A DNA stretch of 64,000 nt from Chitinophaga rhizophila (GTDB lineage: Bacteria; Bacteroidota; Bacteroidia; Chitinophagales; Chitinophagaceae), in NCBI RefSeq assembly GCF_019492185.1, contig NZ_JAICCF010000001.1, positions 1,302,001 to 1,366,000 of the forward strand. Direction: 5' to 3'. The position numbers were made by a program, and so were the translations under genes. Below, one piece after another: positions 35,897 through 44,996 of this stretch. The notes under the pieces are model-generated. The model was not told the origin of the DNA. It worked only from the letters and a program-made list of their open reading frames with translations, and did no database searches. Position 1 is the first letter of the stretch. Each line of letters starts with the position of its first letter.

Positions 35897-36463
35897 TCAA
35901 TGATTGCTTCCCCAACGGAAGGTATCCTGTTCTATACCAGCCAGGTCCAGTACGCGGTCTACCACAGTTGCTGCCACTTCTTCCAGTGTTTTAGGCACGC
36001 TATAGAATGAGGGGGTGGCCGGACATATAATACCGCCGGCTTCCGTTACTGCAAGCATATTTCTGATATGCAGCAGGTTATAGGGGGTTTCTCTTACAAC
36101 GCAGATCAGTTTTCTCCTTTCCTTCAGTACAACATCTGCAGCACGGGTGATCAGGTCATTGGAGATACCTGTCGCAATTCGGCCCAATGTGCCCATGGAA
36201 CAAGGGCAGATAATCATAGTATCAAATCTGCCTGAGCCGGAGGCAAAGGGTGCATGAAAGTCCTGCTGTGAATATGTTTTGAAAGGTAACTGCTTATAAT
36301 CGTCAGTGCCCAGCTCTGTTTCCCAAACGGTACGGGCGTTATTGGTCATCACCAGTGCAATCTGGTCTGTCTGTGCGGATGCCGCCTGCAGTTTATTCAG
36401 CAACTGCCTGGCGTAGATAGATCCGCTGGCTCCCGTAACCGCTACAACTATACGATGTTTCAT
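35897..36463 (-). CDS. ubiX: UbiX-type flavin prenyltransferase
   Basis: The 188-residue protein begins with VVAVTGASGSIYARQLL and has MIICPCSMGTLGRIATGISN near 93, RRKLICVVRETPYNLLHIRN near 121 and PATPSFYSVPKTLEEV near 151. These are the flavin and prenyl-phosphate sites of UbiX. It makes prenylated FMN, the cofactor of UbiD decarboxylases. No UbiD is in the window, so the pathway it serves (ubiquinone-like or menaquinone) is not shown. Confidence 0.93.
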   Translation of the reverse strand: MKHRIVVAVTGASGSIYARQLLNKLQAASAQTDQIALVMTNNARTVWETELGTDDYKQLPFKTYSQQDFHAPFASGSGRFDTMIICPCSMGTLGRIATGISNDLITRAADVVLKERRKLICVVRETPYNLLHIRNMLAVTEAGGIICPATPSFYSVPKTLEEVAATVVDRVLDLAGIEQDTFRWGSNH

Positions 36464-36494
36464 ACTCTCAGCTTAATAGAGTACAAAGCTAGGT

Positions 36495-36522
36495 CAAAAA
36501 AAATACCGGCCATCGGCCGGTA
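36495..36522 (-). terminator. Intrinsic terminator after the YtxJ-like gene
   Basis: TACCGGCC (36504-36511) and GGCCGGTA (36515-36522) form a perfect 8-bp stem with a 3-base loop. On the minus strand the stem is followed by a T8 run (36503 down to 36496). It ends the two-gene lipoprotein/YtxJ unit. Confidence 0.88.
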
Positions 36523-36556
36523 CTAAATTCTTTGGATAAATAGTGAAAATGCCTGC

Positions 36557-36886
36557 TTAGTTAGACTTAGTCACGAGGTCATCCATAGTGATACCGCTGT
36601 GACTTTCATCGTAAACACATTCCCCGTTCCGGATCAGCAACACCTGAGGTGATTCATGCGGAATGTTATAGTCCGCAGCGATCCTGTTTGAAATGTCTCG
36701 GAATTTGATAAGATCAAGATAATAAAAGGAGATCGTATCCGGAGCGGCAGCTCTTTCGAGTCTCGATTTCGCAACAGCGCTGATGGAGCAACGCGTACTG
36801 TGTTTAAAGATAACTACCGGTCTGGTTACTGAAGTTTCTTTTATCTCTGTTAACTGAGTTTCTGTAGTAAGTGGTATCCAGTTCAT
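36557..36886 (-). CDS. ytxJ: YtxJ-like bacillithiol-system redox protein
   Basis: ATG 36886 overlaps the stop of the upstream lipoprotein gene (TAATG) and gives a 109-residue thioredoxin-fold protein; the frame itself opens 2 codons earlier. The active segment VIFKHSTRCSISAVAKSRLE carries one cysteine (about residue 33) in place of a C-x2-C pair, as in YtxJ, a monothiol protein of the bacillithiol system. It should act in thiol repair in the cytoplasm. The stop-start overlap shows translational coupling with the small lipoprotein. Bacillithiol synthesis genes are not in the window. Confidence 0.88.
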   Translation of the reverse strand: MNWIPLTTETQLTEIKETSVTRPVVIFKHSTRCSISAVAKSRLERAAAPDTISFYYLDLIKFRDISNRIAADYNIPHESPQVLLIRNGECVYDESHSGITMDDLVTKSN

Positions 36887-37035
36887 TAACAATCTTTCAC
36901 GTTTGCCCCGTGCGTCACTTTACTGATTTTCATCGGACAACCTAACTTGTTCTGTGATGCACAAGAAGTTAAGAAAGCCGCTAAGATAAAGAAAAGACAG
37001 GCGCCGCCCAAAACTTTCAGATAAGATACTTGCAT
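36886..37035 (-). CDS. Very small lipoprotein
   Basis: The frame opens at 37101, but ATG 37035 gives a standard lipoprotein signal (MQVSYLKVLGGACLFFILAA then FLTSC) and a mature chain of only about 25 residues with two more cysteines, one in a GCPMK motif and one as the last residue. An ATG at 37068 is also possible. No family is assigned. It shares a TAATG junction with the YtxJ-like gene and has its own candidate promoter. With a thiol-system partner, a role in envelope redox is conceivable, but this is inference. Confidence 0.72.
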   Translation of the reverse strand: MQVSYLKVLGGACLFFILAAFLTSCASQNKLGCPMKISKVTHGANVKDC

Positions 37036-37118
37036 AAAGGGATGTTTAGTTGAATAATGAAATTTCATAGGGAATGGTGATATCACTTTTTTAATCGCCA
37101 ATTTTTGACGTTACTTTG

Positions 37119-37126
37119 CAAATATA
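37119..37126 (-). promoter_or_regulatory. Candidate -7 box of the lipoprotein/YtxJ unit
   Basis: On the minus strand this reads TATATTTG followed by C, matching TAnnTTTG. The start would be near 37114, about 80 bases before the chosen lipoprotein ATG. No TTG sits at the usual distance. Confidence 0.4.
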
Positions 37127-37220
37127 AAATTTATATTAAAGAATTTAGATATAATATCATTCCTTTTTCCCTTAGACACATAAATATAACGATAAAACGC
37201 AGGTATCTGGTTTAAATTAT

Positions 37221-38573
37221 ATGGCAAAAGTACATTTTATTGCTGTGGGTGGCAGTGTGATGCACCAGTTGGCTATCGCCTTGAAAATCAAGGGCTACCA
37301 GGTTACCGGTAGTGATGATGAGATATATGAGCCTGCTAAAGGCAACCTCGCTCAGGCTGGTATTCTGCCAGCGACAATGGGCTGGGATGAAAGTCGTATC
37401 ACCGCTGATCTGGACGCTGTTATCCTGGGTATGCATGCCCGTGGAGATAACCCTGAATTGCTGAAAGCAAAAGAACTGGGGCTGAAGATCTATTCATTCC
37501 CTGAATACATTTATCAGGAAAGCCAGGATAAAAAGCGTGTTGTAATAGGCGGCAGCCATGGTAAAACAACTACTACGGCAATGATCATGCACGTATTGCA
37601 GCAATCAGGTCAGGCATTTGACTACCTGGTAGGTGCAAGACTGGCGGGATTTGCTCAGTCAGTCAATATTACCGATGCACCAGTTATTGTATGTGAAGGA
37701 GACGAATACCCCGCTTCTGTAATAGAGAAGCGTCCTAAATTCCACTTCCTGCATCCGCACATAGCTGTGCTGACGGGCATTGCCTGGGATCATATCAATG
37801 TGTTCCCTACCTTCGAGAACTACCTCGAGCAGTTCGCCATTTTCCTCCGTACGATGAAAGCCGGCAGCGTGCTCATTTACAACAATACAGACCCGGAACT
37901 GGTTAAGCTGGTGAAAGCAGAAGGCCTTCACCTCAAACTGGTACCTTATGATATTCCGCAGCATCAGATCAGCAATGGGGTGACCACCGTTACCTTCGGC
38001 AGTCAGGAGACCGCCCTCGAGGTATTCGGAGACCACAACCTGCTGAACATGCATGCCGCCCGCCTTGTTTGTAATGAACTGGGCCTCAGCGATGAAATAT
38101 TCCTGAAAGCAATCGCCACCTTTAAAGGTGCTGCCAAAAGACTGGAACTGGTTGGCAAAAACGAGCATTGTGCTATCTATCGCGACTTTGCCCATGCTCC
38201 TTCCAAAGTAAAAGCAACCATCAATGCGCTGCGCGACCAGTATCCGGAACGTAAGCTGATTGGGGTACTGGAACTACATACTTACAGTAGCCTGAACGCC
38301 GAGTTTATGGTACAGTACCTCGGCTGTATGGACAAGGCAGATGTGCCGGTAGTGTTCTACAGCAAACATGCGCTGGAAATAAAACGTATGCCCGAACTGA
38401 TGCCCGAAGTAGTAGCACAGGGTTTTGGCCGTGTAGACCTGGAAATCTTTACCAGCAGAGAGCATCTTACCGCATTCCTGGACAAACAGGAATACCGGAA
38501 TGCTAACCTCCTGATGATGAGTTCGGGTGATTATGAAGGATTGGACGTAAATTCGCTGAAAAAGTATCTATAA
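37221..38573 (+). CDS. mpl: UDP-N-acetylmuramate:tripeptide ligase (murein recycling)
   Basis: The 450-residue Mur ligase has an N-terminal UDP-binding domain (HFIAVGGSVMHQLAIALK), the P-loop VVIGGSHGKTTTTAMIMH near 108, the magnesium region ICEGDEYPASVIEKRPKF truncated to key residues E and D near 155, HPHIAVLTGIAWDHINVFP near 175 and the C-terminal DFAHAPSKVKATI near 310. This set and the length match Mpl, which rejoins the recycled tripeptide to UDP-MurNAc. A divergent promoter region separates it from the lipoprotein gene. The exonuclease gene starts 10 bases downstream. Confidence 0.93.
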   Translation: MAKVHFIAVGGSVMHQLAIALKIKGYQVTGSDDEIYEPAKGNLAQAGILPATMGWDESRITADLDAVILGMHARGDNPELLKAKELGLKIYSFPEYIYQESQDKKRVVIGGSHGKTTTTAMIMHVLQQSGQAFDYLVGARLAGFAQSVNITDAPVIVCEGDEYPASVIEKRPKFHFLHPHIAVLTGIAWDHINVFPTFENYLEQFAIFLRTMKAGSVLIYNNTDPELVKLVKAEGLHLKLVPYDIPQHQISNGVTTVTFGSQETALEVFGDHNLLNMHAARLVCNELGLSDEIFLKAIATFKGAAKRLELVGKNEHCAIYRDFAHAPSKVKATINALRDQYPERKLIGVLELHTYSSLNAEFMVQYLGCMDKADVPVVFYSKHALEIKRMPELMPEVVAQGFGRVDLEIFTSREHLTAFLDKQEYRNANLLMMSSGDYEGLDVNSLKKYL

Positions 38574-38582
38574 AAATTAGTC

Positions 38583-39356
38583 ATGCCCTCTTTGCAACTT
38601 AAAAGGCCGCTGGCCGTAATTGATCTGGAGACGACCGGTACCAACGTGGCCACGGACCGTATTATTGAAATTGCTATCATTAAGGTGTTCCCTGATAAGA
38701 CTGTACAGTCGAAGGTGAAAAGGATACACCCCGGCATGCCTATCCCTGCAGCCTCCACTGCCATTCATGGCATTACTGACGAGGATGTAAAGGACTGTCC
38801 GACATTTAAACAATGTGCAAATGAACTCCGCCAGTACATGGATAACTGTGATCTGGCCGGTTATAATTCAAACCGTTTCGATATTCCCCTGCTGGTAGAA
38901 GAGTTTCTGCGCACAGGACTAGATTTTGACGTAAAAGACCGTAAATTCATCGACGTACAAAAGATCTTCCACCTGATGGAGAAACGTACGCTCAGTGCTG
39001 CCTACAAATTCTATTGCGATAAAGACCTCGAGAATGCACACAGCGCTGAAGCAGATGCACTGGCTACCTACGAGATACTGGAAGCACAGCTGAACCGTTA
39101 CGAACAGCTGCAGGCAGAAGTAGCTCCGCTGGCTGACTTTACCAAAGAAGACGAGTATGTTGACTTCGCTCGTAGAATGGTGATGCAGAATGGTGTTGAA
39201 ATGTTCAACTTCGGCAAATATAAAGGCCGCGCGGTAAGAGAAGTGCTCAAGATTGAGCCGCAATATTATGACTGGATGATGAAAGCAGACTTTCCGCTGA
39301 ATACCAAGCAGAAACTGACAGAAATCTATCACAGTATGATGTTAAAAAAGATTTAA
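38583..39356 (+). CDS. DnaQ-like 3'-5' exonuclease with C-terminal DUF3820-type domain
   Basis: The 257 residues begin with an exonuclease domain: Exo I VIDLETTGT (D14, E16), Exo II AGYNSNRFDIPLL near 98 and Exo III NAHSAEADALATYEI near 155 with its histidine and aspartate, so the DEDDh set looks complete. From about 200 the segment FNFGKYKGRAVREVL and YYDWMMKADFPLN matches the small domain found at the end of exodeoxyribonuclease X-like proteins. It probably trims DNA or RNA ends in repair. The genes on either side have no clear shared role. Confidence 0.9.
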   Translation: MPSLQLKRPLAVIDLETTGTNVATDRIIEIAIIKVFPDKTVQSKVKRIHPGMPIPAASTAIHGITDEDVKDCPTFKQCANELRQYMDNCDLAGYNSNRFDIPLLVEEFLRTGLDFDVKDRKFIDVQKIFHLMEKRTLSAAYKFYCDKDLENAHSAEADALATYEILEAQLNRYEQLQAEVAPLADFTKEDEYVDFARRMVMQNGVEMFNFGKYKGRAVREVLKIEPQYYDWMMKADFPLNTKQKLTEIYHSMMLKKI

Positions 39357-39425
39357 TATTTATAAAAACCATACTTTATCTGGCGTTTGCACTAATTTCG
39401 CATTCCTAAAACAACATTTGCTAGA

Positions 39426-40172
39426 TTGGAAAAGCTCGTGATAATTCCCACGTACAATGAGAAGGATAACATCCGTAATATCATTGACGCGGTTTTTGCC
39501 CTGCGACAAAACTTTCATATACTGATCGTGGACGATGGTTCGCCCGACGGTACAGGTAATATTGTAAGGAATTTGCAGCAGTCCCACTCCGGCGAGTTAT
39601 TCCTGGCAGAGAGATCCGGTAAGCAGGGTTTAGGCACTGCCTATATCCACGGCTTTAAATGGGCACTCGACAAAGGATATCAGTACATTTTTGAAATGGA
39701 TGCTGACTTCTCCCATAGTCCTGCCGACCTGACCAGGTTATATGATGCCTGCGCCACGCAGGGTGCTGACGTGTCAGTAGGTTCCCGCTATGTAACAGGC
39801 GGTAGAACAGAAAACTGGCCATGGGACAGAGCAGTGCTCTCCTATGGTGCATCTGTATACGTACGGTTTGTAACCTGGATGCGGGTAAAAGATGCAACTG
39901 CAGGCTTTGTCTGCTACAAACGCCAGGTATTGGAAGCCATTAACCTCGACGCCATCCGCTTTGTGGGTTATGCCTTCCAGATAGAAATGAAATTCACGGC
40001 CTGGAAACTGGGCTTCAAACTTAAAGAAGTACCTATCACCTTCAAGGACCGTAAAGAAGGATATTCCAAAATGAGTAAGGGTATTGTGAAAGAAGGCATT
40101 CTGGGCGTACTCAAAATTCAATGGGAAAGCCTGTTCCGCAAGTATGAAAGACGCGTAAGAAACAGTGAATAA
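39426..40172 (+). CDS. Polyprenyl-phosphate mannose/glucose synthase (DPM1-like GT2)
   Basis: The start appears to be TTG at 39426 (MEKLVIIPTYNEKDNIRNI). The 248 residues show the GT-A motifs ILIVDDGSPDGTGNIV near 33, LGTAYIHGFKWAL near 68, EMDADFSHSP near 91 and the product-side DRKEGYSKMS near 207. No membrane helices follow, so it is the short soluble-domain form seen in DPM1 and bacterial Ppm. It makes a lipid-linked sugar from GDP- or UDP-sugar. Its product could serve protein glycosylation or envelope synthesis. Confidence 0.9.
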   Translation: MEKLVIIPTYNEKDNIRNIIDAVFALRQNFHILIVDDGSPDGTGNIVRNLQQSHSGELFLAERSGKQGLGTAYIHGFKWALDKGYQYIFEMDADFSHSPADLTRLYDACATQGADVSVGSRYVTGGRTENWPWDRAVLSYGASVYVRFVTWMRVKDATAGFVCYKRQVLEAINLDAIRFVGYAFQIEMKFTAWKLGFKLKEVPITFKDRKEGYSKMSKGIVKEGILGVLKIQWESLFRKYERRVRNSE

Positions 40173-40180
40173 GCGGGCTA

Positions 40181-41062
40181 ATGAAAAAAGCATTGATACA
40201 ATTACACCTGTCAGTATTCCTGGCAGGTTTTACCGGTATATTAGGTAAACTGATTACTCTTAACGAAGGCATGCTTGTATGGTACAGGTTGCTTTTTACC
40301 ATCATCACACTGTATATACTCTTCCGGTGGAAGGGTATGCTTACCAGACTTACGTTTAAACAAATCGTTCCCATCGGACTTACCGGTATGATCGTGGTAC
40401 TGCACTGGCTCTTCTTCTACGCCAGTATCAAGTATTCCAACGTGTCTATAGCGGTAGTATGCTTTGCGCTGACCAGCCTGTTCACCGCCCTCTTTGATCC
40501 ACTTATCAACAGAGGACGGCTGGATAAAACAGAACTGCTGCTGAGTGCGATCACCCTGTTTGGTATTTTCCTGATCTTCCACTTTGATACACAATACCGC
40601 ACGGCTATTATCCTGGGCATCATATCTGCCATGTTTGCCGCGCTGTTCACTATCTACAACAAGCGGCTGATTGCCAAATATGATACGCCAACTATTACGT
40701 TCTACGAACTGGGAGCAGGCTTTGTTGGCCTGACTGTACTACTCCCAGGCTATCTGTACTTCTTTCCGCAGCCACTGGCCCTGCCGTCCCTCAGCGACGT
40801 TAGTTACCTGCTGATACTGGCCTGGGCATGTACTGTGTGCATGTACATGTTACTGATGAACGCGCTGACAAAGATCTCTCCCTTCACTGTTAATCTATCT
40901 TTCAACCTGGAACCGGTGTATAGTATCATTATCGCCTTCATCCTGTTCCATGAAAATAAGCAGCTGACGTACGCATTCTACATCGGTCTGGCCTGTATCA
41001 TCCTGTCGGTAGTACTACAAATGACCAGGGTTGCCAGGACCATCAAACATGCTCATGCCTGA
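40181..41062 (+). CDS. EamA/DMT family transporter
   Basis: The 293-residue protein has about ten hydrophobic segments in two EamA repeats (TGILGKLITLNEGMLVWYRL in the first; AMFAALFTIYNKRLI starting the second near 150). These drug/metabolite transporters move small metabolites such as amino acids or nucleosides, but the substrate cannot be read from sequence. It starts 8 bases after the DPM1-like gene, which suggests co-transcription without proving shared function. Confidence 0.9.
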   Translation: MKKALIQLHLSVFLAGFTGILGKLITLNEGMLVWYRLLFTIITLYILFRWKGMLTRLTFKQIVPIGLTGMIVVLHWLFFYASIKYSNVSIAVVCFALTSLFTALFDPLINRGRLDKTELLLSAITLFGIFLIFHFDTQYRTAIILGIISAMFAALFTIYNKRLIAKYDTPTITFYELGAGFVGLTVLLPGYLYFFPQPLALPSLSDVSYLLILAWACTVCMYMLLMNALTKISPFTVNLSFNLEPVYSIIIAFILFHENKQLTYAFYIGLACIILSVVLQMTRVARTIKHAHA

Positions 41063-41123
41063 TTTTTGACCGTCCATCGCAAATCTTACTTCAAAAATTT
41101 GCGTTTTTTTTATTTTGGGCCAC

Positions 41124-43880
41124 ATGAAGAAACTCATGTGCGTGGCCGCTTTATCAGGCCTTTCCCTGCTGACCTATGCCCAGCAGCCAGCGAAGAAACC
41201 ACTGGATCATTCAGTGTACGATGGATGGCAAAGCATTGGCAGTAAATCAATCAGTAATAACGGACAATGGATCGTCTATACCGTCACTCCACAGGAAGGT
41301 GACGCTACTCTCTTTATTTACAATAACAAAACCAAACAACACCTGGAAGCACCACGTGGCGCTAATCCGGTGATCACAGAAGACAGCCGCTATGTGATAT
41401 TTGCCATCAAAACGCCTTACGCAGTAACCAGGCAGGCAAAGATCAAAAAGAAAAAAACTTCCGAGATGCCCAAAGACTCTCTGGGTATCGTCACTCTGGC
41501 AACCGGAAATTTCTTTAAAGTTCCTTCCGTAAGGTCCTTCAAAACACCTGAAAAAGGAACCGGCGTAATGGCATATCTGAAAGAGAAGCCGCAGGCAGAC
41601 ACAACCAGTGGTCACCTGGTGATTCAATACCTGGACAAGCAATCGGCTGATACTATCCGTAATGTGCAGGACTATCAGTTCAGCAAAACAGGTAACCGCC
41701 TGGTAGCTGAAACTGTTGCTGATAAAAAAGATTCACTTTCGCGCGCAGCTGTCCTGCTATGGGATGTTGCCGCTCATAAAGCTGATACCATCAGCCGCGG
41801 CACTGCTTTACGTAAACAGTTTGCTTTTGATGATGCAGGTAAACAACTGGCCTGGTGCAGTTCACGTGACAGCGTAAAGGCACTCCAGCACTTCTATGCA
41901 CTCTATTATTACCGCCAAGGTCAGGACAGTGGTATCATCACTGCTGATAAAGGTAACGCTGCCTTCCCGGCCAACTGGTCTGTTAGTCCGGATGGTAAGG
42001 TATGGTTCAGCGAAAATGGCCAGCGCCTTTTCTTTGGCACCGCGCCGGTAGCACCTCCAAAGGATACCAATATTGTTGATTTCGAGGTAGCAAAAGTAGA
42101 TATCTGGAACTATAAGGATGATTACCTGCAACCAATGCAGCTGAAAAATCTTGATAAAGAATTAAAAAGAAGCTACCAGGCTGTATACTATCCTGGCAGT
42201 AAAAAGGTAATACAGCTGGCAGATAAAGACATGGAAAACCTGGCCACTGCCGACAAAGGTAATAGCCCATATGCCCTGGGTTATACAGATAAAGGCCAGC
42301 GTGTATCCATGCAATGGACCGGACATTCGCTCAAGACTTCCTACCTGGTCAATCTGCAGGATGGTAACCGTAAACTGCTGCAGCAAAACCTTGATAGCGT
42401 CAGCCGCATCTCACCGGCAGGCCGTTACATCACCTGGTATAATCTGCAACAGAAACAATGGTATGCCTATGAAACTGCTACCGGTACTACACGCAATATC
42501 ACCGAGAAAATACCTGTATCATTATCGGAAGAAGATGATGACCATCCTGATATGCCAGCGCCATATGGTATAGCTGCATGGCTGGAAGATGATAAAGCTG
42601 TATATATCTATGACCGTTATGACATCTGGCAGGTAGATCCTTCCGGTAAATCAGCACCGCAGTTACTGACTGCAGGTTATGGCCGTGAACAGAAACTGCG
42701 CTTCCGTTATGTGAAACTGGATAAGGAAGCACGTTTCATCAATGCAGGTGAGCAGATGTTACTGGAAACGTTCAACGAAACCACCAAAGAAAACGGCTTC
42801 TATACTACCAACAGTACGTTCAAAAAATCACCTGTTAAACCTTCACTCGTCGTAATGGGCCCCTACAGCTACAGCGACCCTGTGAAGGCAGAGAATGCAG
42901 ATAACTACATTTTCACCCGGGCAAACTATGTCTCCTCTCCTGACCTGTATACAGCCACTTCCCTGGATAAGGCGGAGCAGATCAGTCATATCAATCCACA
43001 GCAGAAGGAATATAACTGGGGCACAGCAGAACTGTTTAAATGGACTGCCTACAATGGTAAACCGGCAGAAGGCATTCTCTATAAACCAGAAGACTTTGAC
43101 AGCACCAAGAAATATCCGGTGTTATTGTACTTCTATGAGAAGCTGTCAGAAGGATTATACAATTATATGCCACCCGCGCCTACGCCGTCAAGATTGAACA
43201 TCTCATTCTTTGTAAGTCGTGGCTACCTGGTACTGGCACCTGATATCAGTTACGAGAATGGTTATCCGGGTCAGGGTGCATACGACTACATTGTAAGTGG
43301 CGCAAGAGCATTAGCGGCAAATCCATGGGCTGACAGTCTGCACATGGGTATCCAGGGTCAGAGCTGGGGTGGTTACCAGGTAGCACACCTGATCACCCGT
43401 ACTTCCCTGTTCAAAGCAGCATGGGCTGGTGCACCGGTAGCTAATATGACCAGCGCATACGGTGGCATCCGCTGGGAAAGCGGTATGAACCGTCAGTTCC
43501 AGTACGAGCGTTCTCAAAGTCGTATAGGCGCTACCCTCTGGGAAAAGCCTGAGTTATATATAGAAAACTCACCGCTGTTCCATCTGCCCAAAGTGACTAC
43601 GCCACTGGCAATCATGAGTAATGACGCTGATGGTGCAGTTCCCTGGTATCAGGGTATTGAACTGTTTACTGGTTTGCGCAGACTAGGTAAACCAGTATGG
43701 ATGCTCAATTATAACAATGAAGCACACAACCTGATTCATCGTCAGAACAGAAAAGATATCCAGCGCCGTGAGCAGCAGTTCTTTGACCACTTCCTGAAAA
43801 ACGCCCCTGCACCTGAGTGGATGGAGGTTGGCGTACCTGCAACAGAGAAAGGCAGGAACTGGGGCTGGGAAACAGAATAA
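41124..43880 (+). CDS. Secreted S9 family serine peptidase
   Basis: ATG 41124 starts a signal peptide (MKKLMCVAALSGLSLLTYAQ); the frame itself opens 3 codons earlier. The about 918-residue protein has a beta-propeller-like N-terminal part and a C-terminal alpha/beta hydrolase: the nucleophile Ser near 746 in GIQGQSWGGYQVAHL, Asp near 834 in MSNDADGAVPWYQG and His near 867 in NEAHNLIHRQ. This is the prolyl oligopeptidase/acylaminoacyl type. It is probably periplasmic. A second S9 enzyme of a different subfamily is at 59512-61647. A strong terminator follows. Confidence 0.93.
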   Translation: MKKLMCVAALSGLSLLTYAQQPAKKPLDHSVYDGWQSIGSKSISNNGQWIVYTVTPQEGDATLFIYNNKTKQHLEAPRGANPVITEDSRYVIFAIKTPYAVTRQAKIKKKKTSEMPKDSLGIVTLATGNFFKVPSVRSFKTPEKGTGVMAYLKEKPQADTTSGHLVIQYLDKQSADTIRNVQDYQFSKTGNRLVAETVADKKDSLSRAAVLLWDVAAHKADTISRGTALRKQFAFDDAGKQLAWCSSRDSVKALQHFYALYYYRQGQDSGIITADKGNAAFPANWSVSPDGKVWFSENGQRLFFGTAPVAPPKDTNIVDFEVAKVDIWNYKDDYLQPMQLKNLDKELKRSYQAVYYPGSKKVIQLADKDMENLATADKGNSPYALGYTDKGQRVSMQWTGHSLKTSYLVNLQDGNRKLLQQNLDSVSRISPAGRYITWYNLQQKQWYAYETATGTTRNITEKIPVSLSEEDDDHPDMPAPYGIAAWLEDDKAVYIYDRYDIWQVDPSGKSAPQLLTAGYGREQKLRFRYVKLDKEARFINAGEQMLLETFNETTKENGFYTTNSTFKKSPVKPSLVVMGPYSYSDPVKAENADNYIFTRANYVSSPDLYTATSLDKAEQISHINPQQKEYNWGTAELFKWTAYNGKPAEGILYKPEDFDSTKKYPVLLYFYEKLSEGLYNYMPPAPTPSRLNISFFVSRGYLVLAPDISYENGYPGQGAYDYIVSGARALAANPWADSLHMGIQGQSWGGYQVAHLITRTSLFKAAWAGAPVANMTSAYGGIRWESGMNRQFQYERSQSRIGATLWEKPELYIENSPLFHLPKVTTPLAIMSNDADGAVPWYQGIELFTGLRRLGKPVWMLNYNNEAHNLIHRQNRKDIQRREQQFFDHFLKNAPAPEWMEVGVPATEKGRNWGWETE

Positions 43881-43899
43881 CTTATACCCCTTTTATAAA

Positions 43900-43943
43900 G
43901 AGGAATGAGGGATTAGCAATGCTGATTCCTCATTCCTTTTTTT
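43900..43943 (+). terminator. Intrinsic terminator of the S9 peptidase gene
   Basis: AGGAATGAGG (43901-43910) pairs with CCTCATTCCT near 43928-43937, extended by ATTAGC/GCTGAT inside, and a T-run follows. It lies about 20 bases past the stop. Confidence 0.88.
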
Positions 43944-44001
43944 CTAACCTGCTGTTAGTCAGGCTCATCAAATTATTTTTTTTTATATACTGTCAAACAG
44001 C

Positions 44002-44009
44002 TAAGTTTG
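44002..44009 (+). promoter_or_regulatory. Candidate -7 box of the AraC-type gene
   Basis: TAAGTTTG followed by T matches TAnnTTTG; the predicted start near 44014 leaves a 65-base leader before the ATG at 44079. A T-run, not a TTG, sits at the expected upstream position. Confidence 0.35.
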
Positions 44010-44078
44010 TATCGAAATTGAAGACCTAGGCCGACATTGTGGATGTTCTGAATATCTGATAACCTTATACATATTCCT

Positions 44079-44903
44079 ATGAATTTCCGTATCTATCAAC
44101 CGGCAACTTCGCTGGCTCCTTATGTTAAGCAGTATTATCATTTACAAAGCAGTAATCCCGGACTTATCAATCTGCCGCAGAATCTTTTTTCTCTCGGAGA
44201 CCTGTACATGGTATTCCTGCAGGAAGGAGAAGTGATATTCCAGCCATCGCAGCACGCATCTTTCAGACTTCCGGAAGCAGCTGTTGTAGGGCATTTCACC
44301 TGCCATCATCAGATCATGGTGAAAGGACCTGTAAAGATGACTGTTGTACAGTTGAATGCGTATGGCTGTTATAAAATGGCCGGACTGGACATGTCTGCAT
44401 TCAACAATTATTTCCGTGATCTGCTGAAGCAGGACCGGGAGTGCTGGCAGCAACTGTCCGATAGGATTGGCGCTCATAACGACATCACTACCCTTGATGC
44501 AGTACTGGACAAATCCTTTACCAACATGATGTGCACACAAACGCACAACCTGAAACAGGTAGATGAGATTGCAGATTATATCATCAGTACACAGGGCTAT
44601 ACGAATATTGACCGCCTGACGAAGAAATTCCAGATTTCCCGTCATACCATGGAGCGCAAGTTCATGGAGGTGATCGGTCTGACGCCTCAATTGTATGCAC
44701 GCATGTTACGTTTCAGAGAAGCGATGCGTCATATGCAGAAGATGAATGTGGAAGAGTGGCAGACGTTTATCACCAACAACGATTATTACAGCCAGGCTTT
44801 ATTCATACAGGATTACCTCTTCTTCAAAGGCGAGGTGCCGGTACTGACAGAAGGAACTGCTATCGCACAGATGCCGGTAGGACGTCCTGTTGCTGTGGCG
44901 TAA
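44079..44903 (+). CDS. AraC family transcription regulator
   Basis: The 274 residues have an N-terminal domain of the kind seen in Bacteroidota AraC regulators (FRIYQPATSLAPYVKQYYHL, the DUF6597-like start) and a C-terminal pair of helix-turn-helix units from about 165 (GYTNIDRLTKKFQISRHTME, then VIGLTPQLYARMLRFREAM). The second unit is somewhat degenerate near DYYSQALFIQDYLFFKG. Target genes are unknown; the cupin gene that follows may be one, but a hairpin stands between them. Confidence 0.9.
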   Translation: MNFRIYQPATSLAPYVKQYYHLQSSNPGLINLPQNLFSLGDLYMVFLQEGEVIFQPSQHASFRLPEAAVVGHFTCHHQIMVKGPVKMTVVQLNAYGCYKMAGLDMSAFNNYFRDLLKQDRECWQQLSDRIGAHNDITTLDAVLDKSFTNMMCTQTHNLKQVDEIADYIISTQGYTNIDRLTKKFQISRHTMERKFMEVIGLTPQLYARMLRFREAMRHMQKMNVEEWQTFITNNDYYSQALFIQDYLFFKGEVPVLTEGTAIAQMPVGRPVAVA

Positions 44904-44937
44904 CATCTAAGCTGACTAATAAAATGAAAAATAAGAG

Positions 44938-44965
44938 AGCCGCCTCGTTCACGGGACGGCTTTTT
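44938..44965 (+). terminator. Terminator after the AraC-type gene
   Basis: AGCCGCC (44938-44944) pairs with GG-A-CGGCT near 44954-44961 with one bulge, followed by TTTTT. It lies about 35 bases past the AraC stop and about 30 before the cupin start. Confidence 0.7.
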
Positions 44966-44996
44966 CATTTTGAGCAATTTTCCTTTCTTTTGTGAT

